DNA from: Actinostola sp. cb2023
Lineage: Eukaryota > Cnidaria > Anthozoa > Actiniaria > Actinostolidae
Assembly (NCBI GenBank): GCA_033675265.1
Contig: JAUJYZ010000943.1
Location: 124,001-188,000 of the forward strand
Direction of reading: 5' to 3'
DNA: 64,000 nucleotides
Shown here one piece after another: positions 1 to 9,780 of this stretch. The stretch's first letter is position 1; every line of letters starts with the position of its first letter. Below the pieces are notes generated by a model. That model was not told the origin of the DNA. It saw only the letters and a program-made list of their open reading frames with translations, and made no database searches. The translations under genes were made by a program, and so were the position numbers.

Positions 1-670
1 CTAGCAGTTTCTCTAATTTATCCAGAAAAGGGGGGATAGCCTTCCGAGGGCGAATCCTAGATTTTGCCTGTTCCTGTCGAATACACTTAAGATAATTTGT
101 TATCGACGGGTGAGAAACAGGGTTCCCAATACCCAACCTATCGTCCCAATTTCCACCGAGACCAACTTCGGAGAAGATAGCGCGCAGCTTTCCAATGACA
201 CTGTCCACGGTTCCCGCAGCTAGCCTGGATGGACAAGCGCAGTGGGTGTGGGAAGAGCTGCCGATACCAGGACAAGTGGGGCGGTGAACCTTTGTTCTTC
301 CACGGGAGTCTTTCCAGACAAGGAACTTGAGGATGTCGCTGGGGACAGCAGTGTGAAGGGACTTTGGGGTTGGTAATGCTGCGAGGACATTTAAGAGTTC
401 GCGATGCAGAGAGCTTTTTTGTTTTTCGTAAGGTTTACTATCTTTCAAGTGTTTTAGCTCCAGGAGCCGCTGGTTAATCATTTCCAAGTCCAAAGAGATA
501 GGCTGGGAAGCAACAGCTGGGGATGGATCTCTCCTGAAGCCGCATCTTTGGCAGAAGTTAAAAGTTTCATCGTTTAGATACGCGCATTCTGGGCATGGAG
601 CGGCCGGTCTCCAAGTCCTTGGGCGTCCCTGCTGGGAAGAAACGCGGAAAAACCGTAGAGTAGCGATTAG
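1..670 (-). CDS. DIRS tyrosine recombinase, N-terminal part with ALOG-like DNA-binding domain (partial)
   Basis: The frame is open from position 670 to the window edge, so the catalytic C-terminus lies outside. It begins with a zinc-ribbon-like pair, CPEC then CQRCGF about ten residues later. A helical segment follows (LDLEMINQRLLELKHLK), and then a region that reads like the ALOG domain: DILKFLVWKDSRGRTKVH, PTCPGIG, an HCACP cysteine cluster, RLAAGTVDSVIGKLRAIF, and a basic end (QAKSRIRPRKAIP). Iyer and Aravind proposed that plant ALOG proteins derive from the DNA-binding domain of DIRS1-type retroposon recombinases, and the resemblance here fits that. There is no convincing ATG near the open end; the first is inside, in LEMINQR, so this part is probably made by splicing or fusion to the RT frame. 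Confidence 0.72.
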
Positions 671-717
671 TCAAATTATGTGGCAAGTGAGGCAACTCTA
701 AATACAAATAAGTCCCA

Positions 718-1005
718 TTATGAGGGGCGACTGACGAACTGTCCGTAGGACGATGGGAAGAGGAGGACATCGAAATCTCCCTTACTTCCTAATTTGAACG
801 ATGCAGATGCGTATGAGTAGAGCAGAGGCCACCAATATGGCAGAGGGGATAGGCGGGGGACCACCATGGAGAAGGAGACTTTGGATTCCCGGAGTAAGTT
901 AAAAAGGGGGCCAATCAGGATGAAAGGAGGGAAGACGTAGGCATTCTCGGTGGGAGCGATGCACTGGGCAAAAACGTTGATCCCCTTGGGAACGGGGAGA
1001 AATGC
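718..1005 (-). pseudogene. RT-to-recombinase linker of the DIRS pol, out of frame
   Basis: In the frame shifted from the RT ORF, this stretch reads KGINVFAQCIAPTENAYVFP followed by PFILIGPL, then PYWWPLL and DVLLFPSS before a TAA at 718-720. The N-x-FA, YVFPPF and WWP-L signatures are the conserved segment that follows RNase H in DIRS and Ngaro polyproteins. The RT frame itself runs on through this stretch into low-complexity sequence to 915. The frame change must occur between about 980 and 1020, where the minus strand has runs of C and G. It is either a mutation or an old programmed shift; a TAA right after the conserved part favours decay. Confidence 0.6.
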
Positions 1006-2831
1006 CTGAGGAGTTGGCCTGAAGACTTACGCTGGACGTTCGATTCGAGAGCCATAAAGTCGATGGAGTGAGGGCCAAAACACCTCTCTACTTTCAACCA
1101 GGCGGATCTCAATAGCATGCAGTCTTTTTCGGATAGTACTCTCGAGGGCGCATCGGCTGGATTGGCTGAGGATGGCACATAGCTTAGTGTCATGGAAGCG
1201 CCGGACTCCCAAAGGATACGATGGAGCTCTTTGAGGGCGATGTTGAGTTGACTGCTCTTCCCTCCTTGTTTGCGCCAGGAAAGCATAAAGGCCATGTTAT
1301 CAGTGTGGACATCGAGGCGGGCATTCGTGATGGAATATCTGGCGGCTCGAAGAGTGAAGATCAGGGCATAAGCTTCTTTGATCACAATGGGGCAGTGGGC
1401 GAGGTGTTCGGGCCAGTAGTCCCGGAGAGAGGTCGATGGACTTCCTGGGGTCTGGATAGTTCCGCCCCAAGCGGAATCAGATGCATCCGCGAATATTTTG
1501 ACCACCGTGTGTCTTTCCTGCGGCCAGGGGAGGCAGTCTTTCCAGGAGTCTAGGAAGCGCCAATGTTCTATTTCTCTTCTTAGCGGCCCGGCGACCTTGA
1601 CGAGTCGACCCGCGATAGCTAGGTAGATTTCCCTGGCATAAAGCTGAGCCACAGGAACTGCAATAGTGAATGACGTAATCTTTCCAGCAAGACGTTGAAG
1701 CGTCTTGATCGGGACGGAACGCTTTCCCAAGATGGATTCGCGAAGTGTGGCAAATTTTTCTTTCTTGTCGTGAGGGATGAAAAAGGCAGCACGCTCAGAG
1801 TCGACTACAAACCCTAGGAACTTGACAGAATGAAGAGGTGATAGAGAACACTTGTCCAGGCAGATGAAGTACCCCAAAGACGTCAGGACTGAAGCACAGA
1901 TAAAGCATGCGGCCTCTGCCAACTCCAGGTCGGACCACGAACTGACGAGCGAGGCGAAATCAAGGTGTGGGGCAAGCTGTCCCACATGCCGATCATCAAT
2001 GTACTGGCTGCAAGGATCTCCCAACGAGCGAACATACGAAGTGGCTGCCAATCCTAACGTATGGTATAAATAGGCACTAGCCTTCCAACCAAAGGGGATA
2101 GTGTTGAATACGAAGTACCAACCGCCCCAGTGTAGCCCGAAATAGGTGCGGCTCTCTGGGGATAGGAGAACGTGGTCATATCCACTCTTGTCATCCATGG
2201 TTGTTTGGAAATGCCCCCTCCCTACGTAACGTGGCAGGTTGGAGATGTAGTCCAGGGTAAGCGGCAAGTCTCTAATCCATAAGTTTAGATAGCGCTCGTC
2301 ATGACACATTCTGGGCTTGGTTGGCTCTATGGTAATAGGCATCACGAGGTGTGGGGGGTTCACTTGGTCGACCTTACCCCAGAGAGACATAGAGCCATTT
2401 TTCAAACGCTCTAGGATAGTGGAGCTGATAAAATCTTCGAAACCAACGCAAGATTTATTGTTCGCCAGCATGGCTGGTGGAGGAGTGGGGGAATTGTACC
2501 GTGTACCCTGAAAGTCACCCCTAAACGGAATGAAAAAAATCCTTCACGTCAACCGCAGACTTCACGTATGACATAATTTCTTCCCGATTGGGTGAAAGAC
2601 TAACGATTCTCTCCCACGAGGCCACATGACGGTGGATTTCGCCCGCGATAAAATGGCGAGGGTCCCTGAACCGTGCTGAAGCCTTGACCGTTAATCGGGC
2701 AACTAACTCAGGCGAGGGTAATGGAGCTGCTGCGCTTGGGGTGTCTCCCTTCCAATCACACCATCGAATATTGACGGAGTTGGGTCTAACATCGCCAGGC
2801 GAGAAGGAGCGTTGCAGCAAACATGAAGCCT
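915..2831 (-). pseudogene. DIRS reverse transcriptase - RNase H (two frameshifts)
   Basis: The 518-residue frame starting at 2471 holds the RT core. These parts are visible: HLVMPITIEPTKPRMCHDER (fingers), MDDKSGYDHVLL (motif A aspartate), NTIPFGWKASAYLYHTLG (motif B), and YIDDRHVG (motif C). RNase H follows with IFADASDSAWGG, KEAYAL, DVHTDNMA and the NPADAPSR end. Upstream, 2521-2831 continues the protein in another frame (RHFIAGEIHRHVASWERIVS) up to a good 3' splice site, a pyrimidine-rich tract ending CACCTAG just before 2831. Dropping one base in the A7 run at 2533-2539 joins the two parts, so the break is a homopolymer frameshift: either a real lesion or an assembly error. The YIDD form, an RNase H and a downstream recombinase separate it from LINE and Ty3 elements. 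Confidence 0.78.
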
Positions 2832-2936
2832 AGGTGAAAATAAACACACAAAAAGGAAAGCGTATCAGAGAAGGGAGTACCACCCCAAGCAAAGCAGCCC
2901 CGAAATACCCCGTCCAGGGACAGAGTAATGATTAAG

Positions 2937-3118
2937 GGTTAGAGACTGATGTGAGTGCTTTACCGGCAAATAGACGCACGCGCTGGCTGTAGAATGAACG
3001 AGAATTCAAATACTGCTCGAGGCGTAGCCGAGTGCAGTATGAAGAATTTCGAGTTCATTCTACAGCCAGCAAATGCGTCTATTTGCCGGTAAAGCACGAA
3101 CTAGAAGTCTCTAACCCA
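2937..3118. repeat. ~180-bp near-perfect palindrome
   Basis: GGGTTAGAGAC at 2937 pairs with GTCTCTAACCC at 3107-3117. The inner arms pair over GCTTTACCGGCAAATAGACG and CTGGCTGTAGAATGAAC, and the tip is near CTCGAGGCGTAGCCGAGTG. It could form one long hairpin. Confidence 0.8.
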
Positions 3119-3429
3119 TTTATTATTCAAACTGAATACACTGCAGTTGTGAAATGTTCAAAATATAATTTTATTCACGGTAAATAAAGCAAAAATATAT
3201 TTAGCTAGATCTTCCGACGCTTCCGTTGGATATCTCCTCTACAACCATTCCAATTGCAACTATTCTACAAAGAAAACACGAATAAAGCATTTATTTTTTT
3301 GTTTTTAAGTCATAACAAGGCAAGTTTCATTCATCATTTTTAAGGTTTGAGCTTTTTCACTCAACGAACAAGAACTTAACCGACGGCAAAAAGTGCTTGT
3401 TTTGAATAATAATTAGGTTCCTTTTTTAC

Positions 3430-3559
3430 CTTTCATCACTGAAACTCCACAACGAGTTTGACGAACAGTCGTTTTAGGCTGCGCACCTGCTATTATTTCG
3501 TCTATTTCTTCTTTAGCTAGTTGATTAAACCTGTCTTTGTCAGGATCAACAGCCGCCAT
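3430..3559 (-). CDS. Crypton-like (DUF3504-type) recombinase, candidate first exon
   Basis: The minus strand has an ATG at 3559 and an open 43-codon exon ending AAAG|GTAAAA, a plausible splice donor. It reads MAAVDPDKDRFNQLAKEEID, then EIIAGAQPKTTVRQTRCGVS and VMK. The pattern 'DRF...EEID.II..AQ.K.T.RQT..GV.V.K' resembles the N-terminus of Crypton-derived DUF3504 recombinases, where a helix of this type precedes the SAM-like domain. No further exon of this gene remains inside the element; the host RT follows. It is probably a remnant in a non-autonomous copy. The family call rests on a short match. Confidence 0.45.
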
Positions 3560-3698
3560 GACACCGCTGCACCGTGCGTAAAACTGTGATAGACGGCACT
3601 AGTGCCGTTGTCATCGGATAACACATAATCACGTGATCGAGTTTAGCCAATCAGAAGCCACAATTTAGTACAGTGTATGAAGTTTGAATAATAAAGGG

Positions 3699-3988
3699 TA
3701 TTAGATAACCCCATCGAGGCGGCTTAGCGAGGGGAGTGGGGTAGAGGGGGTGAAAATCACTCCCACCCTACATGTTGAACAAGGCAAACTCCAACCAGAG
3801 ACATGAGACATGCAATATTCACAATTATACCAAATTCGAGACTATATTTATTTCTTTTCTTTTTTTCTTTTTTTTATTATTATTTTTTATTACTACAAAA
3901 ATTCTGCACTGGAAGTGCAACCAACAGCATGGGAAGGCTAAATAGTACACATCCACCGGCCAAGAGACAGTGTTAAGGTGTTGGAGGC
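3699..3988. other. Non-coding spacer with T-rich tract
   Basis: No gene is visible. It contains a T-rich run at about 3845-3895, which is an A-rich run on the minus strand downstream of the gag stop. It could serve as or derive from the 3' end of a gag transcript. Confidence 0.4.
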
Positions 3989-4504
3989 CTAATTGCGCCC
4001 TGTTGGGCAGGAGCAGGCAATATGCCCCCACCTACCACAGGAGAAGCAGCGGCTGCGAGACATATTTGGGTAACTCTGGCCACGACGCCCTCCTGCATAT
4101 GGATGGAAACGTTGGTTGGAGGACTGGTGCTGTGAAATGGGAGCTGGAAGCGGGAAAGCAGAATAGGGTGCGGCTACCTCGGACTTTAGGATTTTTTGGA
4201 TTTTTGTGGCAACCAACTGTTGTTCGCCACTTCCCAGTAGGCGCGTGATAACTGACGAGAAGCGGGAGTCTCCCACGAGGGGACGACATTGCTGTAAGAT
4301 GGCCTCAAATTTGGCTTTGTCCTTATGACCCCCGGACCTAGCCGTGTCGGTGAGTTGTTCCAAGGAGGCAAACAGGGCGTAGTTATCGACCAGCGGTTTT
4401 GGCCGATTGGCCAAACGCCTAACATTCTCCAGCGCATGGTCGACGCTGTTGGCCGCCAATGAGGCCTGAAGGGAATTGACTTTCTCTTGCAAGGCTACGA
4501 GATC
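3989..4504 (-). CDS. DIRS Gag, exon 2 with CCHC zinc knuckle
   Basis: The open frame begins right after a 3' splice site (TTCCGTAG at 4505-4512) with DLVALQEKVNSLQASLAANS. It continues through a helical region (ALENVRRLANRPK, YALFASLEQLTDTA, FEAILQQCRPLV) and a basic proline- and serine-rich stretch. The end is a zinc knuckle, CFSCGRWGHIACSC (C-x2-C-x4-H-x4-C), followed by PTGRN and the stop. The knuckle is the nucleic-acid-binding tail of retroelement Gag proteins. The exon starts in phase 0, matching the phase-0 donor of the upstream exon at 6961, so the two probably form one 246-residue protein across a 2.5-kb intron. No lesion was seen in this exon. Confidence 0.65.
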   Translation of the reverse strand, partial: DLVALQEKVNSLQASLAANSVDHALENVRRLANRPKPLVDNYALFASLEQLTDTARSGGHKDKAKFEAILQQCRPLVGDSRFSSVITRLLGSGEQQLVATKIQKILKSEVAAPYSAFPLPAPISQHQSSNQRFHPYAGGRRGQSYPNMSRSRCFSCGRWGHIACSCPTGRN

Positions 4505-4754
4505 CTACGGAAAGGAGATCCACTTAGTAAGATATACATTTTGTCCAAAAACTACATCAGAAAGCAATTACGAAACTTATACTCCCGCCAGCATAACGTA
4601 AATATCGCCACTTTCAAAATCATTCCACTATCTACTTCCTAGGATGGGTTGTTAGCCCACATGCAGCCAGCAAAATGTAGCACTATTAAAGTTGTTACTT
4701 TTGTTTATAGAATTGACCATGCAATAACTTTATATAAGCCCTAAATTCATCACC

Positions 4755-6705
4755 TGATAATTTGAGCGACTACACATATCGCTGAACTAATCGCCACATA
4801 AATAAATTCAAAAACTAATAATGGAAGCGACTACACCATGTCGCTGAACTAATCGCCAAACAGATAAATTCAAACTAACAATGGAAGCGACTACCCACGT
4901 CGTTGCCCTTCTCGCCAAATAAAATAAATTTATCACCTAATAATTTGAGCGACTACACACGTCGCTGAACTAATCGCCAAATCAATAAATTCAAAAACTA
5001 ATGATGGAAGCGACTACACACGTCGTTGAACTTGACTACTCTCTTATAACAACAAACTTTCTTATGGCCCGGTGCCACACCCAGTCCCTAAAGACTCACA
5101 TATTTATGCAAATCAACTAGTGTTTATATAACAAAAAGGACACACTATCTAGTGAAATCAAACGCTTCCCTCCTGAAGAGAACCCCAGCGGGTTGAAAGA
5201 TCTAGATATATAGACTGACACAAACTGATATCTCCAAAATGTTGTGAAACTTTTTACATTCAAGATACTTCATACATGGCTGAACTTCTCACCAAACAAC
5301 TAAATCCCAGAACTACTAAATTGAGCGACTAATTATGCACGCCGCTGAACTTCTCGAGAAGAAACAAAAACAAAAAAACAAAATATGATCGACTACACAC
5401 GTGGCTGAAACTTCGCCCCATCAATTGGTTGAAAAGCCGATGATTAAGCGACTACCCACGTCACTGAACTTGGCCAAACAATCTAATTATAAGAGACTAT
5501 AGAGCATGATTTGAGCGACTACACACGTCGCTGGGCCTCGCCAAACAACTAACTTTTATGAACTAATAATTTGAGCGACTACACACGTCGCTGGACCTCG
5601 CCAAACAACTAACTTTTATGAACTAATAATTTGAGCGACTACACACGTCGCTGGACCTCGCCAAACAACTAACTTTCATAAACGAATAATTTGAGCGACT
5701 GCACACGTCGCTGGACCTCGCCAAACAACTAACTTAACTTTCATAAACGAATAATTTGAGCGACTACGCACGTCGCTGGACCTCGCCAAACAACTAACTT
5801 TCATAAACGAATAATTTGAGCGACTACACACGTCGCTGGACCTCGCCAAACAACTAACTTTCATAAACAAATAATTTGAGCGACTACACACATCGCTGGA
5901 CCTCGCGAAACAACTAACTTTCATAAACGAATAATTTGAGCGACTACACACGTCGCTGGACCTCGCCAAACAACTAACTTTTATGAACTAATAATTTGAG
6001 CGACTACACACGTCGCTGGACCTCGCCAAACAACTAACTTTCATAAACGAATAATTTGAGCGACTGCACACGTCGCTGGACCTCGCCAAACAACTAACTT
6101 AACTTTCATAAACGAATAATTTGAGCGACTACGCACGTCGCTGGACCTCGCCAAACAACTAACTTTCATAAACGAATAATTTGAGCGACTACACACATCG
6201 CTGGACCTCGCCCAAACAACTAACTTTCATAAACGAATAATTTGAGCGACTACACACATCGCTGGACCTCGCGAAACAACTAACTTTCATAAACGAATAA
6301 TTTGAGCGACTACACACGTCGCTGGACCTCGCCAAACAACTAACTTTTATGAACTAATAATTTGAGCGACTACACACGTCGCTGGACCTCGCCAAACAAC
6401 TAACTTTCATAAACGAATAATTTGAGCGACTGCACATGTCGCTGGACCTCGCCAAACAACTAACTTAACTTTCATAAACGAATAATTTGAGCGACTACGC
6501 ACGTCGCTGGACCTCGCCAAACAACTAACTTTCATAAACGAATAATTTGAGCGACTACACACATCGCTGGACCTCGCCAAACAACTAACTTTCATAAACG
6601 AATAATTTGAGCGACTACACACATCGCTGGACCTCGCGAAACAACTAACTTTCATAAACGAATAATTTGAGCGACTACACACGTCGCTGGACCTCGCCAA
6701 AGAAC
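4755..6705. repeat. 60-bp minisatellite inside the gag intron, with ~365-bp higher-order repeat
   Basis: The unit is about 60 bp with the core GAGCGACTACACACGTCGCT. Units before ~5500 are diverged; those from 5500 to 6705 are nearly identical, about 20 copies. A marker variant (GACTGCAC) recurs at about 5697, 6062 and 6428, with a 5-bp insertion (AACTT) in the following unit. This gives a higher-order period of about 365 bp (five 60-mers plus one 65-mer). Each unit contains the short inverted repeat GCGAC...GTCGC. ORFs in the array are artefacts of the stop-poor unit. Confidence 0.9.
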
Positions 6706-6960
6706 TGAATAGCATTTTAGACATTTTATAGAAAAAGTGAACATTTATTACGTGTCACGACTCACCGGCAGCGCGCGCCGAGAACACCACAGAGCCAAGC
6801 ACCTTGGAATGGAAATGAGAGTTAAAAATAGCGGTAGGCAATTTGTCGGAGGCCACTCACCCGTCCCTAAAACTGACACATTTCTGACACTGACAAACAA
6901 ATGATTTGAGCGACTAAACACGCTGCTAAACTTCGCCCAATATAAATTACTACACATTAC
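6706..6960. other. Unique part of gag intron next to the splice donor
   Basis: Non-coding. One diverged minisatellite unit is visible near 6900-6940 (TTTGAGCGACTAAACACGCTG), showing that the array once extended close to the donor. Confidence 0.5.
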
Positions 6961-7185
6961 GAAAGCTAAACCTGTAAGAGGGTTGAATAGGACACTCTGA
7001 GTCACCACTTCAGCTGGAGCGCCATGGGCGACCTGGGCGTTCTGAGCGCCCTGTGGTTGAGGATCTGGGATTGGTTGGCCATCCACTTGAGCTGCCTGTT
7101 GTTGTTGGTTTTGAGGAGGCTGACCCTGCACATGTAGCGCGACTTGGACGTCTGCTTGCGCTGCCTGAGCTGGAACCTGAGCCAT
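6961..7185 (-). CDS. DIRS Gag, exon 1 (Q/P/A-rich)
   Basis: The ATG at 7185 opens a 75-codon exon: MAQVPAQAAQADVQVALHVQ, then a Q- and P-rich stretch ending SVLFNPLTGLAF. It stops at a GT donor (TTTC|GTAATG) in phase 0. The composition is typical of disordered Gag N-termini. The start is supported by a TATA box about 105 bases upstream. The partner exon is inferred to be 3989-4504 because of orientation, phase and position; no transcript evidence is available. Alternatively this is an unrelated spliced gene whose downstream exons were replaced by the retroelement. Confidence 0.5.
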
Positions 7186-7288
7186 GAAAACTGTGCAGCG
7201 ATGAAGAACTTGGTTGAATAGATAGTTTCTCTCTTCCTCGCGATGAACGGAAACGAGCTAAAATGTGACTCCAAAGAGAGCGGAGAGG

Positions 7289-7297
7289 CTTATATAG
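7289..7297 (-). promoter_or_regulatory. TATA box of the DIRS-like gag
   Basis: The minus strand reads CCCTATATAAGCC about 105 bases before the Gag ATG, leaving room for a start site near 7260 and a ~75-base leader. This is the clearest core promoter in the window. Confidence 0.6.
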
Positions 7298-7409
7298 GGA
7301 GTGGGCCATGGCAATGCATGCCACGAGAACCCGGGACGCATGCGCAGTATGTGAAGTTATGTAATAATATTGTTTTTAGAGCTTTTCGTGCAAATTCCCT
7401 CGTGAGAAT

Positions 7410-7447
7410 ACAAACGGCTGCTTACTTGAGTCGAACATTCCATTCCC
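7410..7447 (+). repeat. Left 38-bp terminal inverted repeat
   Basis: It starts ACAAACGGCTGCTTACTTGA and ends AACATTCCATTCCC. All 38 bases match the inverse copy at 16938-16975, and similarity drops at once on both sides except for a CCAATCA shared further in. Confidence 0.85.
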
Positions 7448-7624
7448 TTTGTTGAAGCTCAGCTGAGCTCAGCCAATCAGTTGAATGGTACTGTTCTATC
7501 AAAATCAATCAGAATTCAGATATGACGTCAAATTCCCGCGAAATAAAACTAAACATGATCCTAGTTGAAATTGACATGGTTGAGATGTGTGTGTAACTAC
7601 GGCATCGCTTAGACTTCGTGGAGC
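7448..7624. other. 5' flank of the zinc-finger ORF
   Basis: Short leader region with AGCTCAGCTGAGCT (palindromic) and a CCAATCA motif, possible promoter parts of the following ORF. Confidence 0.3.
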
Positions 7625-8355
7625 ATGAATGAAACCCCCAGAAAAGTGACCGAAAGCGGGGGAAAATGCTATCCCTGCTCGACATTGTGTTTTCCAAATA
7701 ACAAAATCTTTATTTTCGGAAAAAGCTCTGTAAATATTTCGGGTCTTCTCAGTGCTGCAATCGATGTTGAAGTAAACAAATTCTCACAAAGTGACAACTT
7801 ATTCGTTTGCAAGAACGTGTGTTACCAACTTCTTTTGAAGTTCAAAAGATCATCAGAAAAACTTGCAAGCATCAAGGAGAAAGTTAAGGCAAAATTTAAG
7901 AGTGAAGGTCAAGTGAGGACCAAGAGATTACTACGTTCAGAAGAACAGCTAGAGAGGGAACCACAGCGTTCGCGACCGAGTTTGTCACCTATAGATACTC
8001 ACAGAGGAAATTCCAGAGCTGCTAAATCACTTCAGTTTTATGATTCTACCACTTCTACTTCTTCACTTCGTTCTTCTACAGACTCTGATCCGTCTACAGA
8101 ACAGTGTATCCCACGATAGCTGTAATCTACGAACCTTGTCTGAACTGCCTACTTCGAGTACTGTTTTTACTACAGTGGTACAGTTTCCGGTAATACTCGA
8201 GGCCGAGATATCAACATTGCCTTTACCTTGCATCACATCTACTCCTTACTCTTCCATTACAAAGAGAACGGGCACAACAGAGGTTTCAGGATGTCAAGTG
8301 AAGATGAGCATCAATTATGCCTGCAAAACTGTGAATAAGATCCTCGATGTTAGAT
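7625..8355 (+). pseudogene. ZAD-like zinc-binding transposon protein, N-terminal region (frameshifted)
   Basis: The ATG at 7625 opens 164 codons. The N-terminus has KCYPCSTLC, then IFIFGKSSVNISGLLSAAID, then NLFVCKNVCYQLLLKF and a basic coiled stretch (LASIKEKVKAKFK). Two cysteine pairs separated by about 70 residues, with a helix after the second pair, resemble a ZAD-type treble clef as seen in many cnidarian transposon-associated proteins. The usual second CxxC is CKNVC here, one residue too long. After 8119 the similarity seems to go on in another frame to a stop at 8357 (VKMSINYACKTVNKIL), pointing to a frameshift near 8100-8300. Function is inferred as DNA binding by the element's own protein. 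Confidence 0.45.
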
Positions 8356-8495
8356 AGTAATGGAATATAGACGTCGCTGCTAAGGACGGATGTAGAGGAA
8401 AGCTTTGGATGAGCATTTTATCACAATTACCCTGACGTAAACATGCGCCTCCAAAAACGCATGAGGAAATTTACGTGTTTGTTTTAGGACTTTAA

Positions 8496-9490
8496 CCCAT
8501 TGACTCCTACACCGGCCGAAACCGGCCGTAAACATCGATACTGCTTTGAAAAATTCTAACTTTTTGAATTTTCGTAACATCGATCTCATGGCCAGTTATT
8601 AGTGACAACTAGATAACTCTTCATATTTTAACCTGAAGTAAACTGACTTACAGGTCCGATTTCTGGGCATTATTTCAATTTGTTTGCCATAAAAATCAAA
8701 AATGCATGTTTTTGACGCAATTTTACACCTCGAAAATGACCGACATTTGACTTGGATTATCTTCCAAAATACATCCTTGTGAAACAAAACGCCACTTTCT
8801 CAGCAAACTTCCATCTCTCTTCTTGATATATTCGTGAATTTTGCCCTCTCTTTTCCTTAACTCGCCGAACAATAGCCATTTCCTTAGGACCACTTTCGCT
8901 AACACGTGTTTTCCTTCTGCACGCCCGAAAAGGATGCCGGGAACATCCGGTAATTTTCGACAGAAAGTATCCCGCCCTTTGTGTTTTTAAGAATTTATAG
9001 AGTGTCGAGCCAGTCAGTCCTACAGGCAAAATATTGCACCGGTTGCATTCTTTACAAGTCCAAAGTCGCCAAAAATGCCTTTGTAGGCCCTGGAATCCAC
9101 CACAGAAAGACCAGAGAGACGATTTCACTTTGAGTCCGCCATTTTGGAAAATCTGAACGAGCTGCCGAAATGTGTTCGTGAATTCGTATCTTCCTCCTGA
9201 GTTCTTCCAGGAGAACGGTCTCTACCACACCAGTCAAGCTTAATGATGCTGTCCTGGGGGCTTCTGTGGTGAATAATGGCTATAAACACTCTAAAAATGC
9301 AAAATTGGCCGCTCCTAGTAGCTACGAGCTGCTGGTCCTCGTGGAGATTCACGACAAGAGAAAGATTACGTCAGAACCTGAGCCCGTCAAGATTTCCATG
9401 GAAACCCCTTATATGGAATCGAAATTTCCTATGGCGTGATTAGGTCCAGAAAATCGTTAAAAAACTCAAAATAGCGCAGGAGCGAATGGG
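8496..9490. mobile_element. ~1-kb TTAA element with CCCATT ends (piggyBac-type MITE)
   Basis: The left edge is TTAA|CCCATTGACTCCTAC (TTAA 8492-8495). The right edge is AGGAGCGAATGGG|TTAA (9491-9494). TTAA duplications plus a TIR beginning CCC are the hallmark of piggyBac. No transposase is present; short minus-strand ORFs at 8380-9350 show no recognisable domain. Confidence 0.65.
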
Positions 9491-9622
9491 TTAATTAGCG
9501 TTATACGCATTGTAAACTCCCTGAGGAAGTCTGTTGATTAAAGATGAAACGCGTAGGATAAAGAATAAGTTTATTTGATAAGGAAAGTAACAATTACTGT
9601 TCTATTATTTTATACCTTTTCA

Positions 9623-9780
9623 CAGCGTGCTAATCGAACACGCTGAACCGGTCAGAGCGTGCACGCATGGCCGTGCGTTGCGGGTACCAGGTCCCGCTCT
9701 TATCTACTTGGAGAAGCACGCTCTGAGCGTGTTTGTTTTGTGGTTTAAGCACGCTCTAGCGCACCTTTGAGCGTGCAAGT
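9623..9780. repeat. Cluster of GAGCGTGC / GCACGCTC motifs
   Basis: Within about 160 bases the octamer or close variants occur roughly eight times in both orientations, for example CAGCGTGCT, AACACGCTG, AGAGCGTGCACGC, GAAGCACGCTCTGAGCGTG and AAGCACGCTCT. This density suggests protein-binding sites. Confidence 0.6.

Larger units (their letters stand above)
2937..3698. mobile_element. Palindrome-ended element with YR (Crypton-like) 5' exon, inserted in the DIRS element
   Basis: It consists of a ~180-bp palindrome (2937-3118) followed by about 580 bp whose own ends are inverted: TTTATTATTCAAACTGAATA at the left, and at the right TTGAATAATAAAGGG. It separates gag from RT in the host DIRS element. 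A CCAATCAG motif lies near the right end, upstream of a minus-strand ATG exon. The same layout (palindrome left, CCAATCAG right, recombinase-like gene on the minus strand) is seen at 15395-16602, and without a gene at 33714-34163. Confidence 0.55.
1..7300 (-). mobile_element. DIRS1-type tyrosine-recombinase retroelement, cut by left window edge
   Basis: Reading leftward on the minus strand there is a TATA box, a two-exon gag with a zinc knuckle, an RT-RNase H, and a recombinase N-terminal region that runs off the window. The order gag, RT-RH, YR without an integrase or protease is diagnostic of DIRS elements. The copy is damaged: a frameshift lies at the A7 run (2533-2539), another near 980-1005, and another transposon is inserted at 2937-3698. 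The right boundary is uncertain; I place it just upstream of the TATA box because a different element begins at 7410. No inverted terminal repeats of the DIRS type were identified. Confidence 0.75.

Noticed and set aside
567..770. 67-codon minus-strand ORF
   Set aside because: Out of frame with the zinc-ribbon/ALOG recombinase reading of the same bases, which is far better supported.
1003..1031. 25-base intron (GTAAGT...CTCAG) between DIRS RT and linker frames
   Set aside because: It would restore the frame, but 25 bases is far below animal intron size, so a plain frameshift is more likely.
5676..6724. Repeat ORFs (ARSSDVCSRSNYSFMKVSCL) on the minus strand
   Set aside because: Translation of the 60-bp minisatellite; the frame is lost and regained with the 65-bp units, and it lies in a likely intron.
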